A stretch of DNA of 64,000 nt from Lepidodermella squamata (GCA_047495785.1 JBLDXI010000036.1:620001-684000), one strand, 5' to 3'. Counted from the stretch's first letter, positions 32,670-44,279 are shown. The notes: generated by a model not told the origin, from the letters alone. Numbers and translations are program-made.

Positions 32670-34937
32670 TTACGCATGTCCAATCAATCGGCGAAACATC
32701 GCTACAGCTTTATCTGAGAATAGCACAAACACGCCGGTCAGACTAGAAATAGTCATACATGCGACTGATGCAACGATTTGTTGAGTTACGTGTGAATTTT
32801 TAGACACTATAATGATGAAAATCGCCCCGATAAGCAATGGCAAGTTGATGAGGGAGGCCATGCGGTAACGCTTGATTTCGGGCTCTCTCACCTTAGCAAT
32901 GACTATGGACAAGAGAACAGCCGCGCCAGCAGGAATCAGGCCGACCGCAGCTAGCGTCAACATGAATTTGATATCCTCGACTTCACTTGCCTGGCATATT
33001 TCGACATAGACATGGCGTAAGATGTCACGTTCAGCGATGTACTCGCTACGGACGGAGGTAATACGTGATTCCATTGGATTTCCGACTAGCCAGGCAGCTA
33101 ATAACGACACGGTGATAATTAGGAGAAAGATGGGCGCAAGATGAGCGAACAGAAACTGAAACCGTCTAGAGCCTTCCTTCTTCAGCACCACTGTTTCTGC
33201 TGGTAATTTTGGGAATACAGAGAAGCTCGAGTTGTTATGAGGCAAAACAGTGGTACGCTGGTTCGAAAAGACGTAAAAAGCCAACTTTCGATAAATTATC
33301 AAATGAACGACGGTTGCTCCAATGACGAGGGAACTATATTTCAGATTACAAACCGCTGCAGAATGAACGTTCAGAGCAAAAACGATTGAGGCCGCGTTGA
33401 ATAACATGCAAGCCAGGGTGAAAATGACCCTTTCAATTTCCAACTTCACGGAACAAGCCAGCAGTTGGGAGATCGTTACAATTCCACCGAAGACACATGC
33501 GAAGATGAGAAATTCATCTGGGACGTGAATTACTACGATTTCTTCGCCTGGCCAATCAGTTGGGGGCTGTTTATTATCTGTGGACCAGACAAAAGGTTCA
33601 AAGCTCCGAATCGCGTAGCTTGAGATATCTTTTACGTTTGTTTTGTTAGGCAGTAGAGTGATTTCGTAGTTGATCCGTGCTCTATTCTCCTCTGGGATCC
33701 ACTGGAAGATGTACTGAGGCTCCGAATCCTGTTCCAGTCTACTCGAATACTCGATAACGCCACGTCTGAAGCCCACGAACCTGACAGAGGCAGCACTCTT
33801 ATTCGCGGCTTCCATGACAATCGTCGGCTGGTTGGCGTAATCTTTGAGAGACAGATTCTTCATGTTAAGAATCTTCTCAGCCCCGTCCAGCGTTAGAATG
33901 GCCTGAAGATACTGATCGTGGCAGAGGTAACGCTTGCCGTAGTTTGACAAGTTTCTCGCACCGGGAACCGCCCTATCAAGCATTTCATCAAACTGCTTAG
34001 TGTCATAGCCTAAGCTGGTTTTGCCCGTGTTTTCGACGCCAAAGCTTGATCCTAACGATCCAATGAAAAATGTAGATTTATACTGTTGTTGCACAATGGC
34101 CTTGGTACACCCCTGATCGATGACTTCAGGACTTGTAATTAGATCCCCAAGGGCGCTGCCACCCATGATGAAGACGTACCGAGGCCCAGTCAAGCCGATG
34201 CTGTAGCATTTGCAAAGAAAAAGCATAGCAGTGGTCGGATCGGAAATTTCATATACAATCACCCTTGCCCCTGATTGCTTTAACCCCCATATCAAGTCGT
34301 CATTCAAGTCGAAGGCTGCATCGTAATGCACAACGTCCACGCCATTTTTGACAGCCAGATCGTAGAAATAAGATGCAACGTGAAAGTTGACGATCGTAGA
34401 ACCGGCATTTGCCAGTATCGCGATCTTTCGCCACTTGCCGAGGTTTTTGATGAAGTTAAGCCTAGGTAGGGCTAGTGCTTCCCCGGACGGGCGGATACGG
34501 TAGAAATTCGGAAACAAAGCTCTATTAGTGGTGAAAGAGGGCGATAGACAAACAGGAGAAATAGCGACCAAATTTGAATGGTGAGCAATTTGAGCCAGAG
34601 ATTTGCATCCAGCAGTGAAACCTCCTGCGATAACAACGGGCGATTTTACCGAATTGTCAGCTGCTGGTTTTCTGTAAAATTCTATCACTCGCTTAGTTAG
34701 CAGAAAACTTCCTGGTCCTTCGTCCTGGTTATTGGCGACCAAGTCGTAGCCGGGCAAGATGTCGCTCCGCTTGCTGACCACGTCGAACATCAGCTTTTGA
34801 ACGTAAGGGCAAACGTCACTGGCAGGATCAAGAGATTGAATTATCGTTGTTCCGAAAAACATCTCCAACTTAGTGTTTTGCCCACTGACTGAATGCGCAA
34901 TGAAAAGGGCGAGAAATGCCGAAAGTTGAGGCTTCAT
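32670..34937 (-). CDS. GABA-B-like class C seven-helix receptor, intact (755 aa from ATG 34937)
   Basis: An uninterrupted intronless frame. I start at MKPQLSAFLALFIAHS because this gives a proper signal peptide aligned with the paralogues; the frame continues 10 codons further upstream into the TATA region. Flytrap domain to about residue 455, PTDWPGEE linker, seven helices, 10-residue tail (FRRLIGHA). Helix 3 (AAVCNLKY) and loop 2 (EICQAS) cysteines are present. In the pocket, GCKSL, VCLSP and RIRPS replace the serine/serine/histidine set of GABBR1. Intracellular loop 2 shares an FPKLPAETVV-type stretch with the copies at 8306 and 17342. The closest relative in the window is the 3' part of the chimera at 17342. 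Confidence 0.88.
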   Translation of the reverse strand: MKPQLSAFLALFIAHSVSGQNTKLEMFFGTTIIQSLDPASDVCPYVQKLMFDVVSKRSDILPGYDLVANNQDEGPGSFLLTKRVIEFYRKPAADNSVKSPVVIAGGFTAGCKSLAQIAHHSNLVAISPVCLSPSFTTNRALFPNFYRIRPSGEALALPRLNFIKNLGKWRKIAILANAGSTIVNFHVASYFYDLAVKNGVDVVHYDAAFDLNDDLIWGLKQSGARVIVYEISDPTTAMLFLCKCYSIGLTGPRYVFIMGGSALGDLITSPEVIDQGCTKAIVQQQYKSTFFIGSLGSSFGVENTGKTSLGYDTKQFDEMLDRAVPGARNLSNYGKRYLCHDQYLQAILTLDGAEKILNMKNLSLKDYANQPTIVMEAANKSAASVRFVGFRRGVIEYSSRLEQDSEPQYIFQWIPEENRARINYEITLLPNKTNVKDISSYAIRSFEPFVWSTDNKQPPTDWPGEEIVVIHVPDEFLIFACVFGGIVTISQLLACSVKLEIERVIFTLACMLFNAASIVFALNVHSAAVCNLKYSSLVIGATVVHLIIYRKLAFYVFSNQRTTVLPHNNSSFSVFPKLPAETVVLKKEGSRRFQFLFAHLAPIFLLIITVSLLAAWLVGNPMESRITSVRSEYIAERDILRHVYVEICQASEVEDIKFMLTLAAVGLIPAGAAVLLSIVIAKVREPEIKRYRMASLINLPLLIGAIFIIIVSKNSHVTQQIVASVACMTISSLTGVFVLFSDKAVAMFRRLIGHA

Positions 34938-35058
34938 TATCTGAGATTGTAGAATGGAGATTATCAAAAAACGTACCTGATTTTATAGAGCGCCCTGTGA
35001 CCCTACGTATCCATACGCTAATTGGTGTAGCATTACTGAATGCCTGAAAGGCTAATTA
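34938..35058 (-). promoter_or_regulatory. TATA box and upstream module of receptor 34937
   Basis: Minus-strand TATAAAATCA (34978-34987), CAGTAATG (35031-35038) and TAATTAGC (35051-35058), matching the set upstream of 19895 in order and spacing. Confidence 0.6.
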
Positions 35059-35639
35059 TTATCAAGTAACTGACGTTGACTAATTAAACAACTGTCTGTG
35101 GTTCGGCGTTCTGCCCGGATATCACTATCCGGTCTTACTAATGTTTCGTCGGGAGGTTAATTAAGCTCAGGATGTTAAAAGAAAGGGGTACACCATCGCC
35201 TACCGTGAGAATAATTGGCAACTAGTGTCCCCCGATCGTTTTCCCTGGCAGCAGAAATATTAGTGATAGCCCATAGAGAAAGTCGTTTCGAGAACATCTT
35301 GACGGCATGTTAAAAAAATAATTACAGTCGCATTTAGTGGACAGGCTAGCGTTATGCAAAAAATCGCATTAGATTAGCATTAGCGCCCTGTATTTCGGCG
35401 AGAAATTTCTATCGAGAAGTATTGAAATGTTGGCACTATTGCATACTTAGTTCGCAACTTGCAACCTTTCTAACTTCACATTCATTAAAGCTTTTGCGCT
35501 CCCAGATAAAATTCGAAACATAATTGATTTGATTGAAAAGTCGATGAGTTGTTGTTCGATTTCAAGAAATCCAGCTCCTCAAAAGGCTCGGGCTTTGAGT
35601 ATTGATTCTTGGTTCATGATGTAAATTCTATCGCGTCAA
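35059..35639. other. Duplicated 5' flank, no gene
   Basis: Block-wise similar to 20021-20689 (GGTACACCATCGCCTACCG, GAATAATTGGC, TTAGTGATAGCCCATAGAG). Each block lies at about the same distance from its minus-strand receptor start. Confidence 0.5.
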
Positions 35640-35790
35640 AATATGTCCCTAAAAGACTCGATGCCTCCCCTAAAACTGCACTTTCAGCAATCAAAAAAGC
35701 GTTTGAGAAAGATTGAGTGTATCGGAATTCAAAATTCGACGATAGAGTACGACGAGAACGGCATGGTGCATGATGGTCAACATAAATTAT
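35640..35790 (+). pseudogene. Weak, divergent receptor-like relic
   Basis: The DNA matches the relic at 20690-20870 (CCTAAAAGACT..TTTCAGCAATCAAA.AAGC..TTTGAGAAAGATTG). The reading frame is broken by indels. It marks the outer limit of the duplicated unit that includes the receptor at 34937. Confidence 0.35.
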
Positions 35791-36362
35791 TGGATACCTA
35801 CTGTTACATATTGCAGCATATTGTTGAACATGACATCTTGCATCTGTTAAAGGTTTACGGTCTTCATAGTTGCTTTAGCCTTCGATTCATGGCTAGTTGG
35901 TTAGTTGGTTAGTTGAGGTAAAATTGGGATTGCTTGCATCGCGATTTCCTCGAGTATCTTCAGCCTCAGATCTGCACTGGCCTTGCTCTTTTTCGAAATC
36001 GAATGTACGGGGATTTATCAATTCGCAAGTCAACTATCAAACCGTTACGGTCTTGCCCTGAGTTTAACCATGTGTGCCTGATGTGGCAATTAATTCATTT
36101 GTTCGCTTTGCTCGTCTTCAAAGAACCTAGGCTCTGATTCAAGCAAGGCATTCAACTATGTTTGAAGCATAAAAGAAGTTTGCTGGGTAAATTTGAGTCC
36201 AAAATAGGTTTTCAGCATTGATTTACTTCTGCGCATTTCAATTCCGTGCCCTCCCCCAAAAAAGTGAAACCTGCCAGTTAGCAAAGATTTAATATCTGAA
36301 TGAATCCAAATTTTATAATAATTATAATTACTTTTAAATTCTACACAAATAAGTATCGTTTG
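35791..36362. other. Intergenic stretch, no gene seen
   Basis: Contains the 3' flank of the receptor pseudogene to the right; otherwise unremarkable. Confidence 0.3.
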
Positions 36363-38911
36363 TCACTTTAAACGTGCAATGAATCGCCGAAACTTCACAA
36401 CAGCTTTATTCGAGAATAACACAAGGAGACTAGTCAGACCCGAAATGCTCAAGCAAGCGAGAGAACAAACGATCCGCTGGGTTACATGCGAATTCCCCGA
36501 CGCAACAACCATAAAAATCACCCCGATGACCAAGGGCAAATTGATGAGGGAGGCCATGCGAAAACGTTCGATTTCCGGCTCTTTGACTTTAGCAATGACT
36601 ATTGATAATGTAACGGTGACGGGTACTCGCGATCACGGGATCATGACCGACGACCCGACTTGTATTTAGGCAAAAACAATTCCCGACAAACTAAGAAACT
36701 AGGCGGTTTTATTAAGGCTAAGGCTAGGCTAATTCATGATCTCCAAAACGGAAGATGCTAATTTCATGTAAAATTGGGCTTTTTATAGCCAGTTCGTGAA
36801 ACAGGTGGAGCGCGCGCTGTCAAGCAGCACGCGCCGTACAGATGTGGCTTAAACAGTAAACAAGGCGGTGGCGTCACCGCCACAGATAATAGGACAGCTG
36901 CGCCTGCAGGAATTAGGTCGACCGCACCTAGCGCCATTAAAAATTTCAAATCCCTGACATCGCTTTCCCCGCATATTGCGATATAGGTATGGCGAAAGAT
37001 GTCACGTTCAGCAACATACTTACTCAGGACGATCTTAAAACGTGATTCCATTGGATATTTTACCAACCATGCAGCTAATAGCGATATACTAATGATAAGG
37101 ACGAGGATGGATGCAACATAGGCGAGCAAGAATTGCAACCGCGAGAAGCCGGTCTTCATCATCTTTCTTGCTTTAGCTAATGACGTTGTAAATGCCACGG
37201 CTCTCATTTTATTGAAACCTCGTCGCTTTGAAGTCACGTAAATTGCCAATTTTCGATAAAGAACCAAATGAACAATTTTTCCCCGATAACGAGGAAAATG
37301 AACTTGGAATTGCAAGCAACTGTTGAGTGAACATTTAGGGCGAACAGAATTGAAGCTGCGTTGAGTAGCATGCAAGCTAGGGTGAAAATGAGTCTAGAAA
37401 TTTCGAACTTCGAAATTGACGCCAGCACTTGGACGAGGGTTGCTACTCCACAGAAGACACATGTGAAAATGAGAAAAGCATCTGGGACATGCTGTCCATC
37501 AGTTTCCGTTCCAGGCCAATCAGCTGGGGCGTTCTTGGATTCAGTGTACCAAACGAAAGGGTCGAAACTGCGAACAACATAGCTTGAGACATCACTTACA
37601 TTTGTTTTGTTCTGTGGCAGAGTTATTTCGTAGCTAATCCATGCTCTATTCTGCTCTGTTATCCATTGGAAGATGTACTGAGGTTCCGAATCCTGTTCCA
37701 GCCTACTAGAATACTCGATGACGCCCTGCCTAAAGCCGATGAACCTGATGGAGGCTGCACTCTTATTCGCGGCTTCCATCACTACCTTCGGATTATTTCC
37801 GTAATCCTTTAGAGACATATTTTTCATGTTGAGAATCTTCTCAGTTCTCAGCCCCGTCTAGTGTGAGAATGGCTTGAAGGTACTGATCGTGGCGAAGGTA
37901 TCGCCTTCTGTAGCCGGACATGTTTCTCGCATCGGGAACGGCTTTATCAAGCATTTCGTCAAACTGCTTGGTGTCATAGCCCAGAGTGGTTATTCCTGTG
38001 TTTTCGACGCCAAAGCTCGACCAAATTGATCCGATGAAGACTGCGTAATTATACTGTTGTACGACAATGGATTTGGTACAGCCCGGAGCGATGACGTCAA
38101 ATCTGAAACTCGAGCTTATATTTCCAAAGGCATTACCAGCCATAACGAAGACATACCGTGGTCCAGTCAATCCGAAACGGAAGCATTTGCATAAAAACAC
38201 TAATGAACTCGGGAAATCTGAGATTTCATAAACTATCACCCTTGCACCTGAATCCTTCAATGCGAGCAAGAAATCATCATTCAAGTCGAAAGCAGCATCG
38301 TAATGCACTACTTCTATGCCATTTCTTATGGCCAGGTCGTAGAATTGGGATGCAACTTGAAAATTGACAATCGATATGCCGGCATTCGCAAGTATTGCAA
38401 TTTTTCGCCATCTACCGACCTTTTTGATGAAATTCAGCCTGGGCAGCGCCAGCGCCTCTCCAGACGGACGGATGCGATAAAAATTCGGAAATAAGACTCG
38501 ATTTTCTGTGAAATAGGGAGAGAGGCAAACTGGGGCAATGGCGACCAAATTTGAATGGTGCGCAATTTGTGCCAGAGATTTGCAACCGGCTGTGAAACCT
38601 CCTGCGAAAACAACTGGCGATTTTACTGAATTATTAGCTGATGGTTTTCTGTAGAATTCTATGACCCGGCGGGTTAGCAGAAAACTACCTGGTCCTTCGT
38701 CTTGGTTAACGGCGACCAACTCATAGCCGGGTAAAATGTCGTTCCGCTCGTTGACCATGTCGATCATCATCTTTTGAACATGAGGGCAAATGTCCCCGGC
38801 AGTATCAGAAATCTGAATTAGAGTGTTGCCAAAGAACATCTCCAGCCTGGTATTCTGCCCATGGACTGAATATAGCAGGCAGAATGCAAATTTGAAAAAT
38901 GAATATTTCAT
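36363..38911 (-). pseudogene. GABA-B-like receptor with two frameshifts and a transposon insertion
   Basis: The 5' end is good: ATG 38911 (MKYSFFKFAFCLLYSVHG) through the flytrap domain. Near 37845 a 7-bp tandem duplication (GCTGAG|AACTGAG|AAG) shifts the frame straight into TGA. The next segment (37827 to about 37275) runs through helices 1-2. Near 37270 a small deletion at the helix 3 start (GTTATCGGGGAAAAATTG against GGAGCAACCGTC in paralogues) shifts the frame again. The third segment reaches helix 5, where a 275-bp element is inserted. The final segment gives helices 6-7 and a stop at 36363. Everything downstream of the first lesion still aligns with the paralogues, so decay is recent. 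No single lesion leaves a usable receptor. Confidence 0.82.
36610..36884. mobile_element. 275-bp TIR element inserted in a receptor pseudogene
   Basis: Flanked by GATAAT on both sides (36604-36609 and 36885-36890), which rejoin to the sequence expected from paralogues. The ends are similar inverted repeats (GTAACGGTGACGG and, from the right, TGTGGCGGTGACG). The interior has no coding capacity. Confidence 0.7.
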
Positions 38912-39006
38912 TTCTAGGAAAATTAATTGCTGAGAATCGCAAGATAATTTTCGCAGATTTTCCGGCCACTCCGAGCCCAAGTAACTGCACAGCGCGAAAC
39001 CTAATC
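38912..39006 (-). promoter_or_regulatory. Upstream module of the frameshifted receptor
   Basis: Minus-strand GATTAGG (39000-39006) then CAGTTAC (38981-38987), about 70-90 nt before the ATG. The pair is spaced as in the truncated receptor at 23474. Confidence 0.4.
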
Positions 39007-39949
39007 TCTGCCCCCGTTGTGTAGGATGGCGGTGACACATGTCCTGACATCTTAGGTTTTAAGATTCGTTAAATGTTTGCTCATGCTTCGAAGTCGCTAA
39101 TTAGTGACGGGCGGGTTATTTTTGCAGAAAAGGGTACACTATCACGTATACTACGTCAATTATGCAATTGCAAATGCTCGAAAAGATGGCCTAAAATATG
39201 CCCAAAGTGCAGCAAACTTGCAGCAAAGCCTTCATGAAATAGCGTTAGCGTCAATGAAAAGAATCATGTTATTTGTTCAAAAGTGAAAGTACTCGCAAAC
39301 AGTCTACAGCATCGTTTTTTTCATGGGGTCTGTTTGATCTAATTCAAACTCAATTCGAAGATGCACACAAAATGAAGCGTGATAACTATAACTGCCTTGT
39401 GTTCCTATAAACTGTAAAATCTATTGATGTTAGTGGTGTGTTATTTGGATTCCGTGGCCTGATTGATCCTTAGAATCCTCGAACTAGGGGTTATTTTCGG
39501 GCCCTGATTCGCTCCCCTCTGCGGTTTTTTTGAGGTTTTCCACTTTTCATTGCGAACTGGGATACCTAGAGCAACGATACCTAGAGGCCCAAGCCGAATG
39601 CGGCGCTGAACAATAGCAATGGTTACCTTTGTTCTCCGCCGTGCTTGGGCGGTGAAGCGTTATTCTTTCAAATTTGTTTATTTTACAGTAAACGCTGCAT
39701 ATGGGCATGTTTTAAAGAGGCCCGAGCGCAGAGCGAAAAATCAATGTTTCTCGTCAGCGTACGGGCCGGCCCGAACGCGTATGTGCAGAATTTGGACTCG
39801 GGTTATCTCTCAACGTAATTAGTGGAACTGACTGATTCGCGAACCGGAAAACATATTTTAATTTAGCTCTCTGTGATTTTCAACCTCCACGTGTAGCGGG
39901 GCAAACAGTTAGATTATAATTTTCATTACCACTGTCGGCCTGCGGCCTT
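39007..39949. other. Duplicated flank and MITE remnant
   Basis: 39094-39260 matches 58684-58830 (GGGCGGGTTATTTTTGCAGAAAAG-type block and AAAAGATGGC..AAAATATG). About 39468-39560 resembles the interior of the hAT-like MITE family (CCTCGAACTAGGGG..GGTTTTCCAC). No gene. Confidence 0.45.
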
Positions 39950-40905
39950 TGACAGTTGACGGGGAACTCCGTGACTTCTTCAAGCACGTGGCACGTATGA
40001 CCTTGAACATGCACAACCTAAGACCTAAGTATAACGTTTTCGTGCACATCTTTGACTTGCTGGCCAGCTTTGCGCATAATCATGTAGCGTGTCATCCACG
40101 CGCGACGACGGCGTAATTCCAGGATGGAATTGAGAATTGATACTTCATTTGAGAGTCATTCGGTAACCGCCACCTACACCACTTGGCATTAGGCTCTCTA
40201 TCTCGCAGCTTATCGAGTTCGTTGTATCGTTGCTCAGGTGGGCTTCAATTCTAGCTACAAATCACGAATGTGCTAGTATTTGAACATTTACGTGTTACGT
40301 CACATTACGGTAAAAATAGCGCGAATGCGTAGCGTAATGGTTTTTACGAAAACGTAAGCGGGTCTGAAAATGTGCTATTACCGTTAGTCGCAGGTCCAAA
40401 GTTGCCACGTCGCACATGCAAAAATAGTATGGACGGTTCCCGTCTGCGCTACTCATTTTGCCCGACCCAGAGTAAACTTGAGTTTGCGAAACACGCAGCA
40501 TGTATAATGTATATGCACCATGTAATAGGCGAGCAGATCACGTCGCGAAAACGGTCTCGCGAGTCAGCATGTCAGCCCATGTTGTCGTCGATGTCGTGCG
40601 CACAACTGCACTTGGCATTGACTGGCATCCCGGCAGACAGCACATTTTTTACTGGCACGCCCTAATCCTCCTGTAAATGGGATTCATTTTTTACCCCCCC
40701 CCCCCCCCCCCTACTGTTTTTTTGCCGTCGGACCGACGTCACACGACAACGCCTTTTTTACTGGTACGCACACATCCTCCTGAAACAAGGACTCATTTTT
40801 TATTGCCTCCTCATATCCTCCTTGACGAACGACGAACGACGAACGAACGACGAACGAACGAAGGCGACCCGTGACAACGGGGAGTTCCCCGTCATAGGTG
40901 TTTTT
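39950..40905. repeat. Possible TIR element with simple repeats
   Basis: TTGACGGGGAACTCCGTGAC at about 39957 is mirrored by CGGGGAGTTCCCCGTCA near 40878. Inside are two direct copies of a ~50-bp unit with TTTTTTACTGG.ACGC (about 40644 and 40754), an 18-C run (40694-40711) and a (CGAA)/(CGACGAA) microsatellite (40823-40862). The ends pair over only ~16 bp, so the element call is tentative. Confidence 0.35.
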
Positions 40906-41894
40906 TTGCAATAATACACGGTTCTCTCTCGGTAGTGAAGCACAGTGTTACTACCCATTATGCGGGTGACATCACCATTCATTTTGCTTCCACCTGGGGA
41001 AACCGCGAAATATACCAAAACAGCATTCAAAACAGCACAGACCCATAACACAAGGAAAACAACAAACTTGTGGTCACCAAGTCGGATTTCAGCTTTTTCA
41101 CGCTGAGGCGGAAGGACGAACTCACGCTTTTCGAAAATACGATGAACGGGCGGTACCTTGTGATATAAATTAACGACGGGATTCGAAACTCGTTCAGAAG
41201 ATAAGAAACATAATATTGTTATGTACTTTACACCATTGCTTCATGGCTTGAGAACGTGTAGAACGTGTTTTCGTCAAAAATTCGCCCAAGAAATATAATT
41301 TGAGACCTAAAAATTGAATTAGCCAGTCCGTTTGAAATGCTATTTCTGTTACTATCAGTTTTTAAATAATTTGCTAATTTGCTGAAAATAATGTGCGACT
41401 TTGCTATTTATAACCCACCAAACGTGAAAGTTATATTTTGATATCCATTTTGGTTGAGTAATTCATCCATTTGTCCAAGGCAAATCAATATTTCTTCGCG
41501 ATATTTTACCCCGATGTTTCTACCCACTGGGAACAATAATATTAAAGATTTTGCGGATTTTCTATTTATACGATTTCGATTTATACGTTGAAATTATATG
41601 GTTCTTGACATCGGTCGTTTATTTTGATGTTAAATTACCTCACGCACTTGAAGTGCCCTTAAAATTTCAACTTCTCATGAGTTCATCGAATTCGTCTGTG
41701 GCGGTGTTTAATCAGGGGATGGGACGCGACGCTAAATGACGACTTAGTACGTGACCGGGGCACGTTTCTTTGTGATGATTCGTCATCCGTCCACAATTAG
41801 CTGCCGCGTTTGCATAAAAATGCAACGACATAATACCGGCTGGTTTTCATTGCCCTGGCGTGATGTGGAGATCTCCAGAAAACAGACAAATCGT
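40906..41894. other. Intergenic, distal upstream region of receptor 42006
   Basis: No gene. From about 41660 it shares TTGCATAAAAATGCAACGAC and CATTGCCCTGGCG blocks with the region upstream of the receptor at 46856. Confidence 0.45.
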
Positions 41895-42005
41895 TAAATT
41901 AGGCTTCAAAACATTCAGTCACACGACAATCTCGTGCGTCTGTACAAACTTGTTAAATAAAAGCACAAAATCGCGTTTTGTATCTCAGAGTTTCTTACCA
42001 AAATA
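41895..42005 (+). promoter_or_regulatory. Upstream module and TATA-like box of receptor 42006
   Basis: TAAATTAGG (41895-41903), CAGTCAC (41916-41922), GTGCGTCTG near 41936, and TTAAATAAAAG (41953-41963) about 45 nt before the ATG. Confidence 0.55.
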
Positions 42006-44279
42006 ATGAAACCAATCTTTCCTCAATTCGCGGCGCTTTTCGCCGTTTTTATCGCACAGTCAAATGCTGGACAAAATACAAAATTGGAGATGTTTTTCGG
42101 CACCACCGCAATACAGGTTCTCGATCCAGCTAGTGACATTTGCCCTCATGTTCAAAAGCTGATGATCGAAATGTTGAACAAACGGAGCGATATCTTGCCT
42201 GGCTATGAGTTGGTTGCCTTTAATCAGGATGAAGGACCGGGGAGTACTCTGCTAACCCAGCGAGTGATAGAATTCTACAGGAAACCGGCCAATAATTCTG
42301 TGAAATCACCCGTTGTATTCGCTGGAGGCTACACTGCGGGATGCAAATCTCTGGCGCAAATTGCCCATCATTCAAATTTAGTCGCTATTGCCCCAGTTTG
42401 TCTATCGCCCTCGTTCACCGCTAATAGGGGTTTGTTTCCAAACTTCTATCGCATCCGTGCGTCCGGAGAGGCGCTAGCCCTGCCTAGGCTGCATTTTATC
42501 AAAAACCTCGGTGATTGGCATAGAATAGCGATATTAGCAAATGCTGGTTCCACGATCGTAAACTATCAAGTTGCATCCTACTTCTACGAACTGGCCGTCA
42601 AAAATGGCGTAGAAGTTGTGCATTACGATGCAGCTTTCGATGTGAATGACGACTTGTTATCTGGATTGATACTCTCTGGCGCAAGGATTGTCGTTTATGA
42701 AATTTCCGATTCTACCAATGCTATGCTTTTTCTTTGCAAATGCTTCAGTTTCGGCTTGACTGGACCTCGGTACGTATTCATCATGGCCGGAAACTCCTTT
42801 GGGGATCTCAGTCTAAGACTCGATGTAATCGCTCCGGGATGTACCAAGGCAATTGTCTCGCAACAGTATAAATCAACAGTTTTCATTGGATCAATCTGGT
42901 CAAGCTTCGGAGTCGAAAACACGGGTAAAACCAGTCTCGGGTATGACTCGAGGCAGTTTGACGAAATGCTTGATAAAGCGGTTCCCGATGCCAAAAACAT
43001 GTCCGGCTACAGTAGGCGTTACATTTGCCACGATGCGTACCTTCAAGCTATCCTAACGCTAGACGGGGCTGAAAGGATCCTTAACTTGAACAACCTCACA
43101 CTCAGTGATTACGAGAAATATCCTCAGATAGTCATGGACGCCGCGAATAAAAGTGCGGCTGCTATCAAGTCTGTCGGCTTCAGGCATGGGTTTATCGAGT
43201 ATTCGAGTAGGCTGGAACAGGATTCAGAGCCTCAGTACATTTTCCAGTGGATACCTGAGGAAAATAGAGCACGGATCAACTACGAAATCACTCTGCAGCC
43301 CAGCAAATCAAATTCGAGCGCTATCTCTATTTCGATTCGCAATTTCGAACCTTTCGTCTGGTATACGGAGACTACGCAGCCCCCAGCTGATTGGCCGGGC
43401 GAGGAAATTGAGGTTATTCACGTCCCTGATGCTTTTCTCATTTTCGTTTGTATCTTCATCGGAATAGCGACCCTGACTCAAATGCTGGCTCTAATCTCGA
43501 AGTTGGATATCAATAGGGTTATTTTCACCCTGGCTTGTCTGTTACTGAACGCAGCTTCGATTCTGTTCGCCCTGAACGTTCATTCAGCTGTAGCTTGTAA
43601 CTTGAAATATATTTCCCTAGTCGTTGGAGCTACCGTCGTTCATTTGGTTCTCTATCGCAAACTGGCATTTTATGTTACTTCAAAGCGCCGAGCCACTATT
43701 TTAACCTACGATTTAAAAGCGATTGTCTTTCCTAAGGTCTCGTCAGATTCATCGAAACGTGTGAAGAAGAGGGGCAACTCTCGTTTGCAATTACTTTTCG
43801 CTAATGTTGCGCCCGGTATTGTGCTGATTCTCAGTTTATCGATATTAGCCGCGTGGCTGGTTAAAAATCCTATGGAATCACGTCTCAAAATTGTCTCAAG
43901 TGACTACATCGCGGAACGTGACATTTTACGGCATGTCTATGTCGAATTGTGTGAAGGCGGTGGCGTTGAGGATTTGAAATTCATGATGACGTTAGCGGCG
44001 GTCGACCTAATTCCTGCGAGCGCGGGTGTTCTCTTATCGATAGCTATTGCTAAAGTGGAAGAGCCGGAAATCAAGCGTTACCGCATGGCCTCGCTCATCA
44101 ATTTGCCATTGCTCATCGCGACGATTTTTATTATTTTAGCATCAAATAATTACTATGTAACACAACAAATCGTTGCTTCTATCGCTTGTATGAATATTTC
44201 AGTTCTGACTAGTGTTTTCGTACTATTTTCCGATAACACCGTTGTGATGGTCCGTCGACTGATTGCATTTATAAAGTGA
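42006..44279 (+). CDS. GABA-B-like class C seven-helix receptor, intact (757 aa)
   Basis: An intronless frame with signal peptide (to about NAGQNTK), flytrap domain, PPADWPGEE linker, seven helices and a short tail (RRLIAFIK). It differs from its paralogues in a one-residue-shorter RKPANN turn and a more divergent glycosylated segment before the linker (SKSNSSAISIS). The CACHD-like block has HDAYLQAIL where the others have HDQYLQAIL. Helix 3 (AVACNLKY) and loop 2 (ELCEGG) cysteines are kept. Intracellular loop 2 shares ATILTYDLKAIVFP with the receptor at 46856 (ATIFSYDFKSMIFP), so these two tandem genes form a subgroup. AATAAA lies near 44303. Pocket residues again read GCKSL and RIRAS. Confidence 0.88.
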   Translation: MKPIFPQFAALFAVFIAQSNAGQNTKLEMFFGTTAIQVLDPASDICPHVQKLMIEMLNKRSDILPGYELVAFNQDEGPGSTLLTQRVIEFYRKPANNSVKSPVVFAGGYTAGCKSLAQIAHHSNLVAIAPVCLSPSFTANRGLFPNFYRIRASGEALALPRLHFIKNLGDWHRIAILANAGSTIVNYQVASYFYELAVKNGVEVVHYDAAFDVNDDLLSGLILSGARIVVYEISDSTNAMLFLCKCFSFGLTGPRYVFIMAGNSFGDLSLRLDVIAPGCTKAIVSQQYKSTVFIGSIWSSFGVENTGKTSLGYDSRQFDEMLDKAVPDAKNMSGYSRRYICHDAYLQAILTLDGAERILNLNNLTLSDYEKYPQIVMDAANKSAAAIKSVGFRHGFIEYSSRLEQDSEPQYIFQWIPEENRARINYEITLQPSKSNSSAISISIRNFEPFVWYTETTQPPADWPGEEIEVIHVPDAFLIFVCIFIGIATLTQMLALISKLDINRVIFTLACLLLNAASILFALNVHSAVACNLKYISLVVGATVVHLVLYRKLAFYVTSKRRATILTYDLKAIVFPKVSSDSSKRVKKRGNSRLQLLFANVAPGIVLILSLSILAAWLVKNPMESRLKIVSSDYIAERDILRHVYVELCEGGGVEDLKFMMTLAAVDLIPASAGVLLSIAIAKVEEPEIKRYRMASLINLPLLIATIFIILASNNYYVTQQIVASIACMNISVLTSVFVLFSDNTVVMVRRLIAFIK

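Noticed and set aside
40677-40911. Low-complexity frames over the poly-C and CGAA repeats
   Set aside because: The composition is set by simple repeats; there is no protein-like sequence or splice support.
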